64,000 nucleotides of DNA. Source: Diplosphaera chodatii. Taxonomy: Eukaryota > Chlorophyta > Trebouxiophyceae > Prasiolales > Stichococcaceae. The stretch spans positions 1,426,001 through 1,490,000 of the forward strand of contig JAALGY010000033.1 in NCBI GenBank assembly GCA_032358165.1, in the 5' to 3' direction. Position 1 is the stretch's first letter. Each line of letters starts with the position of its first letter. The notes beneath the pieces are model-generated. The model worked only from the letters and a program-made list of their open reading frames with translations. It ran no database searches and was not told the origin of the DNA. Positions 12,127 to 23,723 of the stretch are shown in pieces. Both the position numbers and the translations under genes were made by a program.

Positions 12127-15100
12127 TCACGGCAGGCGGGTAGCAACAAGCGGTCCTGCGGCCTGAAGGTGAGTCAGCAGCATGATGCCACCGGATGACA
12201 CCATTGCACCGCAGCAGCCCGCACCTGCTGCATGGAGCGGAACCAGTCGTGGGAGGCGTCCGACTTGCACACCATGGGCATGGGCCACCTGCTCTGCCGC
12301 ACTATGACGGCATCCCTGCAACCAGCACGTGACTTTGTTCAGCATGCGACCTGCATCAGGTGCTACGTGACAACAGCGACAACAAACCTGCACATGCTGG
12401 GTGCTGCTGGTGATGCTGCGCACCCTGGGCACAGGCGCTGGCGGCCCTTGCCGTCAAAGGAGCACCACATGTCCGAGCGGCTGTCCTTTGGCACCTGCAC
12501 GTGCAGTGTGCAAGTCGATGCAATGCAGCAACCAACCTGCTAGCCAGTAGTCGTCTGACCCAACAATGCAGACTGGACAAACAGCCATGGATGCCGCAGT
12601 CTTGCAGAAGGCCAGAAAGCAGCAGTGCATGCTGCACCTCGATGCGGAGCTGGATGTGCTCGGGGAAGACCAGCGGGCGGCTGGTCAGCGAGTGCGGGCA
12701 GATGGGGCAGAACAGCACGCACGGCACCTCCGGGTGCACCATGCTGCCGCCCGCCGCCAGGTTGTACGCGGTGCTCCCCGTGGGCGTGGCAACAATCAGG
12801 CCATCGCCCTGCACCACCAATGCGCTGCTTGCAGCAGTTTGCACATCATTTGCAATGCAGCAGGAAAGGCGCAAAAGACGTCGTGCCCTGGTCAGGGGCA
12901 CTGGCAGCCCACCCACCTGCACATTGGTGACGTAGTTGTCGTCGCAATAGCAGTCCAGGGACGTGAGGAATGGCGACATGCCGCGGTCCATCACCAGCTC
13001 GTTCAGCACCTGCAGAAGAACTTCGAGAGTGCTGACTTCCATGCAGTAGTCTTTCGTGGCTTAGCGCATGATCGTGCACAGGGTCTTCAGGCTGTGTCCT
13101 GAATGCATGCTGCCAAGCTGTGTGCCGAACACAGCACCTCGTGCTCGTCCGGGACAATGTCTGGAGTGGCGCCGCCACCCTGCTCCTCGCCACCAGTGGC
13201 GCAGCCGTTGGCCAGGTGGCAGGCGCCGCGCACAATGGTGCAGTGCAGTCGGTGCCGCAGCATCATGGAGAAGCCGCCCTGCAGCACCTGTGGACCGGCA
13301 TGATAACCATCAGCACAGTGCAATAGTGATCGTGGTCATGGAATTGTCCTGCCGTAGAAGATGTGCTAGGATGCAGCTTGGCTGCATGGCCGGGAGGGAC
13401 AAGAAAATGCGGGCTTCTGGAGGCACGAGACAGACGTGGGACGATGGCCACAGGGCTGACAGTAAAGATGGCTTGCAGAGCATTTGACAGCGTGCGCACC
13501 GAGGACAGCACGAAGGGCATGGCGTCCAGGGGGAAGGGGGTCATGAAGCCCAGGGAGCCCAGCGCGAAGGAGACGAGCGGCGGGACGGGCCCCGTGCCCA
13601 GCAGCGCCCCCGTCCACAGCACCGTGCCGTCGCCGCCCAGCGTCACCACCAGGTCCAGCTTGTCCGCCACCTGCCAGCGCGCCCAGTGAAACGTCTGCTT
13701 GTGTTGCACCCGGCTCGGAGCGCCACTTCCGAGGTCACCACTGGCACAGTGCCTGCTTCTGTCACCATTGCACACTGCTGCCGGCGTGTGCAGTGGTCAG
13801 TGGTGCAGCTCAAGGACCAGCTACTCGAATGAGTGCACAGTGCGGGATAGAGCAGTGGACCCTTGATGCTGCAGTTCAATTCTTTCAGCTGATTTCCGTC
13901 ACAGGGGAACAGGCGAGGGCGAGACTTGCCGAACGGGGGACGTGGTTTGGAGGCACGCCCTCTGCCGACGCCTCCTCAGGGGTCCAGGAGCGCAGCCCGC
14001 CATGGCGGCCGGACTCCGAGCTGATGTCAGCCGGCAGTGACGCCGCTGCTGCCAGCTGGGGCCCCATCTGCGCCAGCACCTGCAGCAGCCACAGCCGCCA
14101 TGCGCTCACCTGTGCACCAACTCCATTCAGGCGACGGTGAGGCATGTCTCAGGCTGCTTGCAATACTTTCCCGCACAACAGCACGATGATGTGATGGGCG
14201 AGTGGCGTGCCCTGGACATGCCACGAAACCAAAGGCTGTCACGAACCTGGGGCTCCAGCACTACTGAGATGCGACGGTGCAGCAGCCAGGCCACCACCTG
14301 GTGCAGCGCCTGCTGCACGCGGGGAGATGGCTTGGCTACCACCAGCACTGACGAGGGCGAGCTGAGCCAGTGCAGCTTGAGTGTTGCGCCTGTAGGGCAG
14401 CGAGATCGGTGGCGTAAGCCGCAGAACGACAAGGCACAACAGAGAACATGTCAGATTCCTCAAAGTGCAACCACATGCACAGCACATGTAGCTATCGCAG
14501 CCATTGCACGCACCCAACAGAAGTGGTGCCTCATCCGCTGACTTGCGTGGGGAGGGGCTGTCCGGCGGGAGGGCGCCCACGAGCTGCTGCCCGTGCATGC
14601 TGCTGCCGGGGCTGCCGATGCCGCCGTCGCCCGCCAGCTTCATGAGCGACGGCGCGCTTTCGTTGCGGTACCGTGAGCGCGCTGTGGCTGCCAGGCTGCC
14701 GCCCTGCATGCATGCGTGGCGATGAACACATGCGGGCCACTTGCCTGACGGAAATTGGAGCTTTGCTTGGTCACTAGAGCAGAACTGCACGGTTGTTGGT
14801 CGGTGGTCGCTTTGATTTGAGTTGGTGCTGGGGTCCACCTGCGCAGGGGAGTGACTGGCAGGCGTGCTGGCGCCGCTGCCGGTGCTCCTGGTGGACATCG
14901 CCCGCGGCCGCACCGCTGTGAGGCGGAACCCCGCCCTGCCCAGTCGCGTCGCGCCATTTGCTGTCTGCTCCAACATGCCCTGAGACTGCGCACCACAGAC
15001 GGCTGCTGGTCAGAGCCCTGAGATATGTGTGGTGATAAGTGTGGAGGTGGAGTGGCAGGGCTGAGGTGATCGTGGCTCAGAGGCACACCTGCTGTGCTGC

Positions 15101-16520
15101 TGTTGCCCAGGAGCGTGCCAGCGCGACGGACACTGCCGCCGCCGCAGCTGCGCCCACCCCAGACGCGCCGTCGTCCTCGACCGAGACATGCGACTGCAGC
15201 TGCTCACCAGCATCGCCAGTTGATCCGCCGCCACTGTCGCTGCGGGCTGCCGGCGAGAAGGGTATGCCCTCACCCGCCTCCTCTACTGAGATCCTCCTTC
15301 CGGGCTGCCGCAGCACAGCAGTACGGCTTCAGCACACACAGACACGACCCCAGAAGCTCTGTCCATGGTGCAGGCGGATATGTGCAGGTCGCTGGAATGC
15401 ATAGAGTCAGCGCAACAACCCGTGCCGTCATGAATCAATACGATGGTCACCTGTAGGAACGAGCACGCCATGAGCATGGTGGCCAGGGACCCCAGCGTCG
15501 CCTGAGGCGGTACCGAGTCGTGGTGCCCCGACGCCAGCCGCGCCAGCTGCAGCGACCGGATCGCGCTGGTGGGATCCCGCAGCGGAAGTTTTGTGCGCAC
15601 AGCCGGACACTTGCCACGCCCCGGCAACTCTGGCAGCGTCCGCCGCCGCCCTGCATAGCTCTCGCTCTGCGCGCGTGCGGCCACCTGCACGCATCAGGTG
15701 CAGAGCCGACGTTCTTGCTACGAATGCTTTTCACGATGACGGTATAGCTTCCGTGTGGCAGTTTACCTGCTGTATGCATTATATCATGATGTCATGATGT
15801 CAACATGCATGCTGCGACCTGAAGATGCATGCTTCCTGTACACCAGCAGGTTTGCAACTGTGCATGAAGGAGTGTCTGCGGCGAGGCCTCACCGTGGGCG
15901 CGGCATCAGCACCCGCATCGCCAGTCAGCTCATCGCACGGCTCCAGAGTGGTGCCGCTGCCCGCGTAAGCGGACACGCCGCCGTCCCGCGCGTCTGCCGT
16001 GCCTTCAGCAGACACCTTGCTCTGGGATCGCAGGAGCTGCACCTGCTGCACCTGCTGCTCATACTTCTGGCGCCAGTCCTCGGCCTGCGTGCGCCAGCGC
16101 TTGGCCTCGGCTTGCGCAGCCGCCTCCGCATGGAGCGCACTGCGTAGCGCGGCTTCAATGCCTGCAACGTCGAGATGGGACCAGCTGTCTATCTGGAGTA
16201 CCAGCGTCCTCAAGGGCATTCCTTCATGCGTTAAACATGTCAAGACTGGCAAACAATGTTACGGCATCCGTTGATGATGCATGCAATATGCGACGGGCGC
16301 ACTCGGCCAGCACGTCGATGTGGTTGCCGCTGCAGTGTGTCAACTGACCTCGGGTCCGAAACTCACCCGAGAATGACGACCCTAAGATGGCGTGGACCCT
16401 CGCCTCGGCGGGCTGCTCTAGTTGCATGGCTGCCACCGAAGCGAACGCCGTCGGCAGCGGGCGATCGGTGGCAACCCTAGCTGCACAGCGCTCCTCCGTT
16501 GGGTGCGATCTCGCAAGCAT
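12127..16520 (-). CDS. NAD kinase, plastid NADK2-like, with a long N-terminal coiled-coil extension
   Basis: Phosphorylates NAD to NADP. Catalytic exons are 13670-13500 ([12 protein letters not shown]), 13287-13138, 13009-12917, 12808-12638 ([31 protein letters not shown], in the order expected), 12494-12424 ([11 protein letters not shown]), 12315-12225 ([13 protein letters not shown]) and 12162-12127. Upstream, [16 protein letters not shown] (exon from 14389) and [18 protein letters not shown] (about 14977-14840) match the region before the kinase core of plant NADK2. Farther out lie a Ser/Gly-rich exon, an Ala-rich exon, a coiled coil rich in Gln/Glu/Arg at 16167-16000 and an N-terminal exon from the ATG at 16520. 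The exon at about 14110-13910 and the first exon are the least certain. One intron (14546-14390) is GC-AG. The last exon could instead read through to a stop at 12174. Confidence 0.85.
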
Positions 16521-16775
16521 CTCGCAACGTGCAAACCCTGCATCTCATGTCATGCCACGGCCGCACCGACCCACCGAGGGCGTGCGCTTCAACACACCCC
16601 TTGAACCCACCGGAAGCAGTGCGCGGATCGCTGCTGGCCAGGGAGACTGCACATGCGATTGCAGGCTCTCACTTGCGAGCGGCCGTCGTGCGTGCTGATA
16701 CAGCATTGTTCAGAGCTGGTTGAGAGGGGCAGGGCCCACTTCTGTTGAGCGCCTAAGCTGGCGACCGGGCCAGCG
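16521..16775. promoter_or_regulatory. Short divergent promoter region between NAD kinase and HCF244
   Basis: Only 255 bases separate the proposed start codons of two divergently transcribed plastid-function genes, so the promoters must be shared or overlap. No specific element was identified. Confidence 0.4.
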
Positions 16776-19115
16776 ATGGATGCTATGTTGAGAACAGGCA
16801 GGACAGCGCCACGCAATGCAGACGCCAGCAGCTCAGCATGCAGAAGCAGAGCTGCGTGTTTGCCAGATGCACGGTGCAGGCAGCGCAAGGCGTTCACGCC
16901 TGCTCGCAGCAGCCCAGGTGCGCGCCAGACATGGGCAACAGAGGGCAGCGCTATGGATCACAACCACATGCTGAAAGATAGCAAGTGCCAGTGGTGATCG
17001 AATTGCAGTGCACTGAGTTTTGTCGTGGATGCTCGCGCATGCTGGTGTGCCGTGGTGACCATTAACTGTGCTCCGCTTACAGCCCGCCCCAGCCGCACCC
17101 AGCACCTGATCCCCAGGGCAGCGGATGCCGCAGCCGCGTCAGACGAGCCAGTGCGCAGCGTTGACGGCATGGGGAAGGCGATAGGCGGAGCTCAGGTCAA
17201 CAAGCAGTCGGTGTTGGTGGTTGGGGCCACCGGCACGCTGGGGCGGCAGGTGGGCTATGTTGAGCACCATGGTACACTGGTGGCCTGATGGACATGGACG
17301 GTGCCGCCACTGTGTTCATGCAGTATACGGACACGAAGCCACAGTTCGCTCGAAGTTGTATTCTTCGCATGGGCACCAGGTGGTGCGGAGGGCGCTCGAT
17401 GAGGGCTATGAGGTCCGCTGCACGGTGCGGCCCCGGCAGAACCCGGCAGACTTCCTGCGCGATTGGGGCGCCACCACTGTGCAGGCGAGACCTCGGCGTC
17501 GCATATCATGTTGATGCAGGTTGTGCCTGGGGAACCATCTGCAGTTGCAGCTGTCCATCTTCAGCAGGATGCTGACGGCAGACGTGCTGTGCTGAGCGGC
17601 AGGCGGACCTGAGCGACCCGACCTCGCTGCCGGCAGCACTGGTGGGGGTGCACACCGTCATCGACTGCTCCACAGCCCGGCCGGAGGAGCCCACCAACAA
17701 AGTTGATTGGGAGGGCAAGGTGAGGACATGGGCAGCATTTGGGATGCAACAACCCCGCGTCCACGAGCATGCTAGCACAGCGACATGCCACTAAGCCACA
17801 CACATCCATTGGGCTGCAGGTGGCACTGATCCAGTGCGCTCAGGCGATGGGCATCCAGCGGTACATCTTCTTTTCCATTCACAACTGTGAGCGGCATCCG
17901 GAGGTGCCGCTCATGCTCATCAAGAGCTGCACAGAGGAGTACCTGCGGCAAAGCGGCCTCAACTTCACCATCTTCCGCCTGTGCGGCTTCATGCAGGCAG
18001 GCACCCATGTCGCCCTGCAGCTGCAACGATGGACAGCGAGTGGCGTGTCTGGCAGTCGCAGAGAGCTTTCAGCAGCGCACATGATGCAAGCCAGTTGCTG
18101 ATCTCTGCAGGCCATCATCGGCAACTATGCGGTGCCTATCCTGGAGGAGAAGCAGGTCTGGGGCACCAACGACCAGACCCGCACAGCATATCTCGACACC
18201 ACCGACGTTGCACGCATGACGCTGGCTGCACTGAGGCGAGTGCTGCAAATCATTGTTGTATATTTGGAAGCATGCTGCAGCAACCATTGACACGCCACAC
18301 CAAGGTGGTACCCACCTGGCACATGCCGCAGCATCCTACTCCACGAATGCCAGTGACGTCACCACTTGCTGCACTGAGCTGCAGGAGTGACGCAACGGCG
18401 GGGGAGACGATGACACTGGCGGGGCCGCAGGCGTACACCGTGGAGGAGGTGATCGAGCTGTGCGAGAAGTATGCGGGTGCCGATGCCGATGTGACAAAGG
18501 TGCCGGTGTGGCTGCTGCGCCTCACGCGCAACCTGCTGCGCGGCTTCCAGTGGGCTCGCGACGCCGCCGACCGCCTGGTGCGCGTCTGCCGCCGTCCAGC
18601 CATGAGCTTCTGCTGCCCAACCGATGCCTGTTTGTCCTCTCCTGATGCCTGACAGTACATCGTGCCCCTTGCACGTTCAGCACGAAGATGCACCAAGCAC
18701 AGTTCAGCAAGGCTGAAACTGTGCATGTGGCGGTCTTCCAGGCGTTTGTGGAGGTGCTGGCCAGCAACGAGACGTTCAGCGCGCCAATGGACGAGACATA
18801 CAGGAAGCTGGACATCGACCCCAGCTCAGTCACTACTCTGGACGCATACCTGTCTGAATACTACAGCCAGATCCTGAAGAAGCTCAAGGAGGTCGGCGCG
18901 CAGGGTCGCCAGACAGGTGCTGCTGCTGTCCCATCCTGCTGTTTACCATTGCTGCCCATGCATAGTTCCGTGGCAGACCCGATGATACTGTCAACCGATG
19001 TGTCTGGTTGAGGGGCAGTGCATGCTGTGCATGCGAGATCACATGTTGACCGACCAAGGCTGGACATCTGGGTTTGAATACTGGCTGCACTTACAATGCA
19101 GATTTCTACATTTGA
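16776..19115 (+). CDS. HCF244: HCF244/Ycf39-like atypical short-chain dehydrogenase, photosystem II (D1) assembly factor
   Basis: Nuclear homologue of cyanobacterial Ycf39 and Arabidopsis HCF244, needed for psbA translation and D1 assembly in the chloroplast. Exons 16776-16917, 17083-17249, 17380-17484, 17603-17719, 17820-17996, 18111-18235, 18385-18577, 18742-18916 and 19102-19115 give 404 residues, close to the 395 of HCF244. It has an Arg/Ser-rich transit peptide, the NAD(P)-binding VLVVGATGTLGRQ, then VRPRQNPADFLRDWGAT, STARPEEP, VDWEGKVALIQCAQAMGIQRYIFFSIHNC, RLCGFMQ, GNYAVPILEEKQVWG and a tail SQILKKLKE ending TDFYI, all close to HCF244. Three introns appear to use GC donors (17485, 17997, 18236). 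The third is forced by phase. Confidence 0.93.
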
Positions 19116-20628
19116 GGAGCGCAATCATCAGTGTGGCTGTGACACCATTACTGGCAGCCTTCCGGGGATGCTGCCGGTCGTCCTCGAGCTTGACGTGTCT
19201 GGAACAGATATCACGAAGGCCGCAATGCTGGACTTGCAGAGTGTCCAGCACGCCTGGTTGTGAACGGTAGCTCAAGTGCCAACACTTGCTGACCGTGTGT
19301 TTGTTTTTGATACGAGAGTCAACAGTTTCCAGCATCGAGTCACAAACTTGCAATGGTTGATCTCAGGATGATCTAGCGAAGCCCATTTTCCGCATGACTC
19401 TGGCATAAGCATCGTGCATTATGTTCTCTCCCCGCAAACGCCGATTGCGCCTTGGCCCCTTCACCCACCGCTTGTGTCTGTGCCCTGCACGCAGCAGGTT
19501 GCGAACATGCGCACGAAGGCTGCCAGGATTAGCCCTCCTCAGTCACGCATGGTACCCTTGAGCTTTGCACCAGCTCACCTGGCTTGCTGTAGCGAACCTT
19601 GCCGCTGGCAGTAGCCCTGAAGCGCTCTTTGTATGATCTGCAGAGCAGGGCCATATCTTAGCGCAAGCCTGACGCTACCACTATCACCAAACAGGAGCCT
19701 CTGATTACAGCTACTGTGCATGACTCACGTGTATGTTCTCATCTTTCCCCCGACGAACTCAGGCGCCCCAGCTTTCGCCGCTGGGTTGGCAGCAAATCCA
19801 CGCCAGCCGCTGATCGACAATGCCTGCGATGAGCGCTATGCACTGAGCCCTGTATATCGTGCATTACTCAATATGCAGCGCCGTTGACGCTGGCGACCTT
19901 CAGCAATGCACTCTCCGGACCTGCGCTGCTGTGCACGGCGGTGCATGCAGAAGGGGCGGCAGCGTCTGCAGCGGCAAGCTGGCCGGTAATATCGACTGAC
20001 ATGCTGCTGCGGATGCCATCGCTATCTGGGATGAGAACAGGGGGCGGGTCGCATGCGAGCCATACAGCATGGCGGCAGCCCGCTCCAGCAGCCGCGCCAT
20101 GCTCGCCGTCAGATGTGTCGCGTGCGCTGGGTCGGCAAAAAGGCAGTCCTGTGGCAGCTGTTGATATAGTGTTTGGTATTGCGACTCCGCTGTGCCAAGC
20201 AGACGGACGAGAGTTTCACCGGATGTACCAGCGCATGCTGCGCAGCCGCGAAATGGCAGAAGGCGAACCAATGCTGCGATCACTTGACGCTGTTGCTGCT
20301 GGTTGCCTGGACCTGTAACTTTTATAATAATAAGCTGATGCAGGTAGCCGCTGGAGATGTACACCTTCGTTCTGCCCAGGCAAAGCGTTCTTCAATGGCC
20401 TTTCATGCCACCACGTGATGTTTATTTAAGGATGGTACTTTGGTGTACACCCCCGCCCCCAGCTTACTTGGCGGCTCATGGCCAATCATGCCAACTACTG
20501 TATGTCGAAGAAGTGCGTCCTCTTCTATCTGATGGCTTCGAATCTGATCGTCGGGCCATGCTGTGTAGACCCAGCACAACCATTGCTGGTTGATGACTGA
20601 GCATCTGCTGCCGGCTTGGAGATTTCGG
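19116..20628. other. Convergent intergenic region; weak open frames only
   Basis: The stretch lies between the HCF244 and JmjC-like 3' ends. A frame is open on both strands around 19900-20360. The plus reading ends in VFGIATPLCQADGREF and a basic Met-rich helix; the minus reading contains a long helical stretch (QQLPQDCLFADP, MARLLERAAAML). Neither has a proper start, and no family is recognised, so no gene is called. The remainder appears non-coding. Confidence 0.3.
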
Positions 20629-23037
20629 TTACACATCCGCATGACTTTGGGTCTTCGGCATGTTGTAGCCAGGGATTGGCACCGTGCTGTGCGATGGGGG
20701 CACAGTCCAGCCTTCCCCTGCAGGCACATAAAGATGCATGAAGTAGTGTCGCTGCCTGCGAGCTTGCTTGCAACTGCATCCTTGCATGACGGTTTTCAGC
20801 ATGGAACAGAAGTGACATTGCAGACGCAACCTCAATTACTCAGGGCTTACACATACCCTGCAGCTTCTGCCTGAACAATTCTGGGTACTTGCGCTCCTCT
20901 TCAGAACGTGTGTCTTCCGTACGTACCGGTTTGTCTTTGAGGTAGAGCGGCTCCCGAAAGGTCTGCATGCACCATATCATTCATATGGGGTATGTGCGCA
21001 AGGTGGACATTGACAAACAGACCAGGATGTCATGCACAATCTGAGCAAGTCATCGTGCCAAGTGGCCTGATGATGATGTGCATGAGCAGCTTCATTTGTG
21101 TAAGCAGCAGACCTGGTTGAGCCAGGGCGTTGGCATGAGTCGCCGCTGGATCATGCCACCAAGTAGCTGCGAGCAAGTGCCGGGGGCTTCGCCCAGGTTG
21201 CTTGCGACTTCTTCGCGCACTGCCTCGCACATCACAGTGCGCCTGTAGCCTTGCACGGTGTCCAGGTCTATCCAAGCCTCCTCCTCATTGGCAGCTGCAC
21301 ACAGGCGTACAGACCCTTGTTTCATGTCAACCATGATTCCGCAGCTGGTGTCGGTGTGCTCGGGCACATGAATGCTCCACAGAGTGACAGCAGTTCCATC
21401 CCATGTTGACAGTGCATGTCAAGAAGACTGCAAAAGTGGCAGCCTACATCATCTGTTGTGCACCTATCAGGCTGAGCCAGTGGCGCACATCCCTGATTTT
21501 TTCTGCGTCCGCAACCCTCTCCTCGAGCAGCCGGGATACCTGCAGCGGCACGCACTCGGGCGACCGGATGCGGGCGCCTGCAGAACTGAGGTGCAGCGTA
21601 TCCGCAACATAGCATGCAGCAGTGCGGGCTGCTCCCAAACAGCTCTGTGCATTGCAATGCCTCAATAACACTTGATGCACGACAAACCTGGATGCAGATA
21701 GAAGGTGAGGTCTGTGTTGTCCTGATCCAGGAACTGCACATGCGCAAACCTGTACATCCATGAGTTGTGTCTGCAATGCTTCACTTAGCGGCGCACACGC
21801 GTCGAAGGCAAGCACCAAGCGCTGTGGATGCTGAGCAGCAGCGCACCAGAACTGCGGCACGAACAGCAGGTCCCCGGGCTCCATGATGCACACGGACCCG
21901 CGCACGCCGCCAAAGCCGGGCCACTCCTCAGCGTCCACAGCGTCCAGGTCCACCATGGAGTACTGGTCGTAGGGGTGGTGCACCGGGTACGGGTACATGC
22001 CTCGGAACGCCTGGCGAGCGTTCAAGGGGCGAAGTCTCTCAGCAAGCGCCAAGAAGTGAATAGGTGCCGACTAGCTTGGCCACCAAGACTACGGCCGCAA
22101 GGGTTGCAGCTGCTGCATTTCGAGGCACAGCACGCAGCCTGGCAACCGCACGCTCTCCGAGAGCTCACCTGGGATGGCGGGATGAGAAGGATGCGGCGAC
22201 GACCAGTCACCTGGGCGAGCAGGCGATCGATGCACTCATAGCGTGCCGGAAGCAAGCCGTTGGGCGGGCCAGCCTGCAACTCCAGCCGTAGCACAGGGCC
22301 ATGCTTCTGTGCGTGCAGCAGACTGTGCAGCCAAAGCCAATCAATCCCTCCTGCACGATGCATGTGCATGATGGTACCTGTGTCTGATTCAGGCACAGGA
22401 ACAGTCGCTCTGTCAGCAAGCTGTTAGACTGCAAGCCTCTGCACCTTCCAACTCCCCCTGAAAGGCGCGACCCAGAGGGTCTGCCCAGTCCAGTTGCCCC
22501 CGCACCGAAAGCTTGCCCATGGCTGCAGATCCGCAGTTGTTATGTATCATGATGGTATCCTGCGGTTCGCCAACATTCTGCTTGTCATAGTGGCAAAACA
22601 CGGGTTGGAGCTGAAATGTGGCAACACATGCATGCAGTGTGGGCACATGTCCACACGTAGTCACCTTCAAGTATAGCGGCCTGCTGCGCCACTCCTGTGT
22701 ACACTGCACGAACTCTCGCAGAGACATGTCCAGGCGCTGGCTCTCGGGCTCACGAACATGATAATAGCTGCCGAATGTGTTGGAGGCACTGCGACATTCT
22801 ATGAAGCGATTCTTGCCAGGGATGGAGCACAGGACTGTGCAAGGCTTGCTGCTGTCTGGAATGCTGGTAATCTGCGCACATGAAGCGGGCTGATCAACTG
22901 CCGAGGCAATGAAAATTGGAAATAGACTGACGGCAGATCAGGAAGAGGATCCGCACCAGATGCTGAGGTGTCCAGCGATGCTGCAGGGCAGACACAAGCG
23001 GCGCCTTCCGCATCAGGCAAGGCTGAGATCGTGACAT
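20629..23037 (-). CDS. JmjC/cupin-like domain protein with degenerate metal-binding residues
   Basis: Exons run from an ATG at 23037 through ITSIPDSSKP...NRFIECRSASNTFGSYYHV (22871 downward), MSLREFVQCTQEWRSRPLYLK, LQPVFCHYDKQNVG, GIDWLWLHSLLHA, LLAQVTGRRRILLIPPSQ, a MYPYPVHHPYDQYSMVDLDA exon and EPGDLLFVPQFW. This order is the core of JmjC cupins of the HSPBAP1/JMJD5 type (WLW, then the sheet with the HxD motif, then GR+R+LL-PP, then PGD-LF-P--W). However, the HxD segment reads PVLRLELQAG and the distal His after VPQFW is absent, so Fe(II) binding looks lost. Downstream exons (DLTFYLHPG, CGIMVDMKQGSVRLC, FREPLYLKDKPV) lead to a stop at 20629. Several joins between 22000 and 21300 are unresolved. 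Confidence 0.68.
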
Positions 23038-23723
23038 GAGCTTCAGTGTTCTGTAGCCCTGTGCAGCATCGTCCAAAGCGACGGGCTCTAGCCATGAGGC
23101 GGCTGTGTCTGGTGGGTATCTCGCACTATAGTCGTTCTCTCTGGCCCCATGCTGCGCCTCTCTGCATCACGTCAGGTTTCATGCAGGTTGTTCTACAATC
23201 CAGTCACATGATGTGGTCTAGAGCAGCACGATTACTGTCACTTACATGTGGGTTATTCCCGTCAAACGCGGCACCCCATGCCCGCTGCTTGCATCCCGGC
23301 TGCGCGCAGCTGGCACGACTTTGCCTTTGCCCTTCGATGTGGAGATCCACTTCGATGTATTCACTGAACTCACTGGACTCGTCAAAGCTGACAAGCATCT
23401 TTCATGATGTTCATCGACCGTCATGTCGTCTGCTGCTGCACCGAGCTACTGGTGCTTAGGCACTTCTGAGGACATTGTACCGCACATCTGGATGAAGCAC
23501 AGAGGATTGTATCGATACAAACTGTATCTCTGACCAGCATTTTCTTATATGCGTGGTGCCGCTGCAGATGCAAATGCGCAAACGCTTCAGTGCCCATCCA
23601 AGAAGTGTCATCACACGAGTCTCCAGCTGGTTTGGACATGTTTGGTGTTAGCACTTTGTATTAAAACACCTACTAACAGAACAGTGTACAGGTGCAATTC
23701 GCATAGTCAGTCGACATGTGAGC
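23038..23723. promoter_or_regulatory. Divergent promoter region between the JmjC-like gene and OS-9
   Basis: Nearly 700 bases separate the two proposed start codons on opposite strands. No coding exon was recognised. The JmjC-like 5' end could extend somewhat into it. Confidence 0.35.

Noticed and set aside
12566..13102. 178-codon plus-strand frame opposite NAD kinase
   Set aside because: It is the antisense of NADK exons and introns; the minus strand encodes conserved NADK motifs.
19884..20364. Long overlapping open frames on both strands
   Set aside because: Neither has a true ATG in place or splice continuity, and no family is recognised. They look like GC-rich chance frames in a convergent intergenic region.
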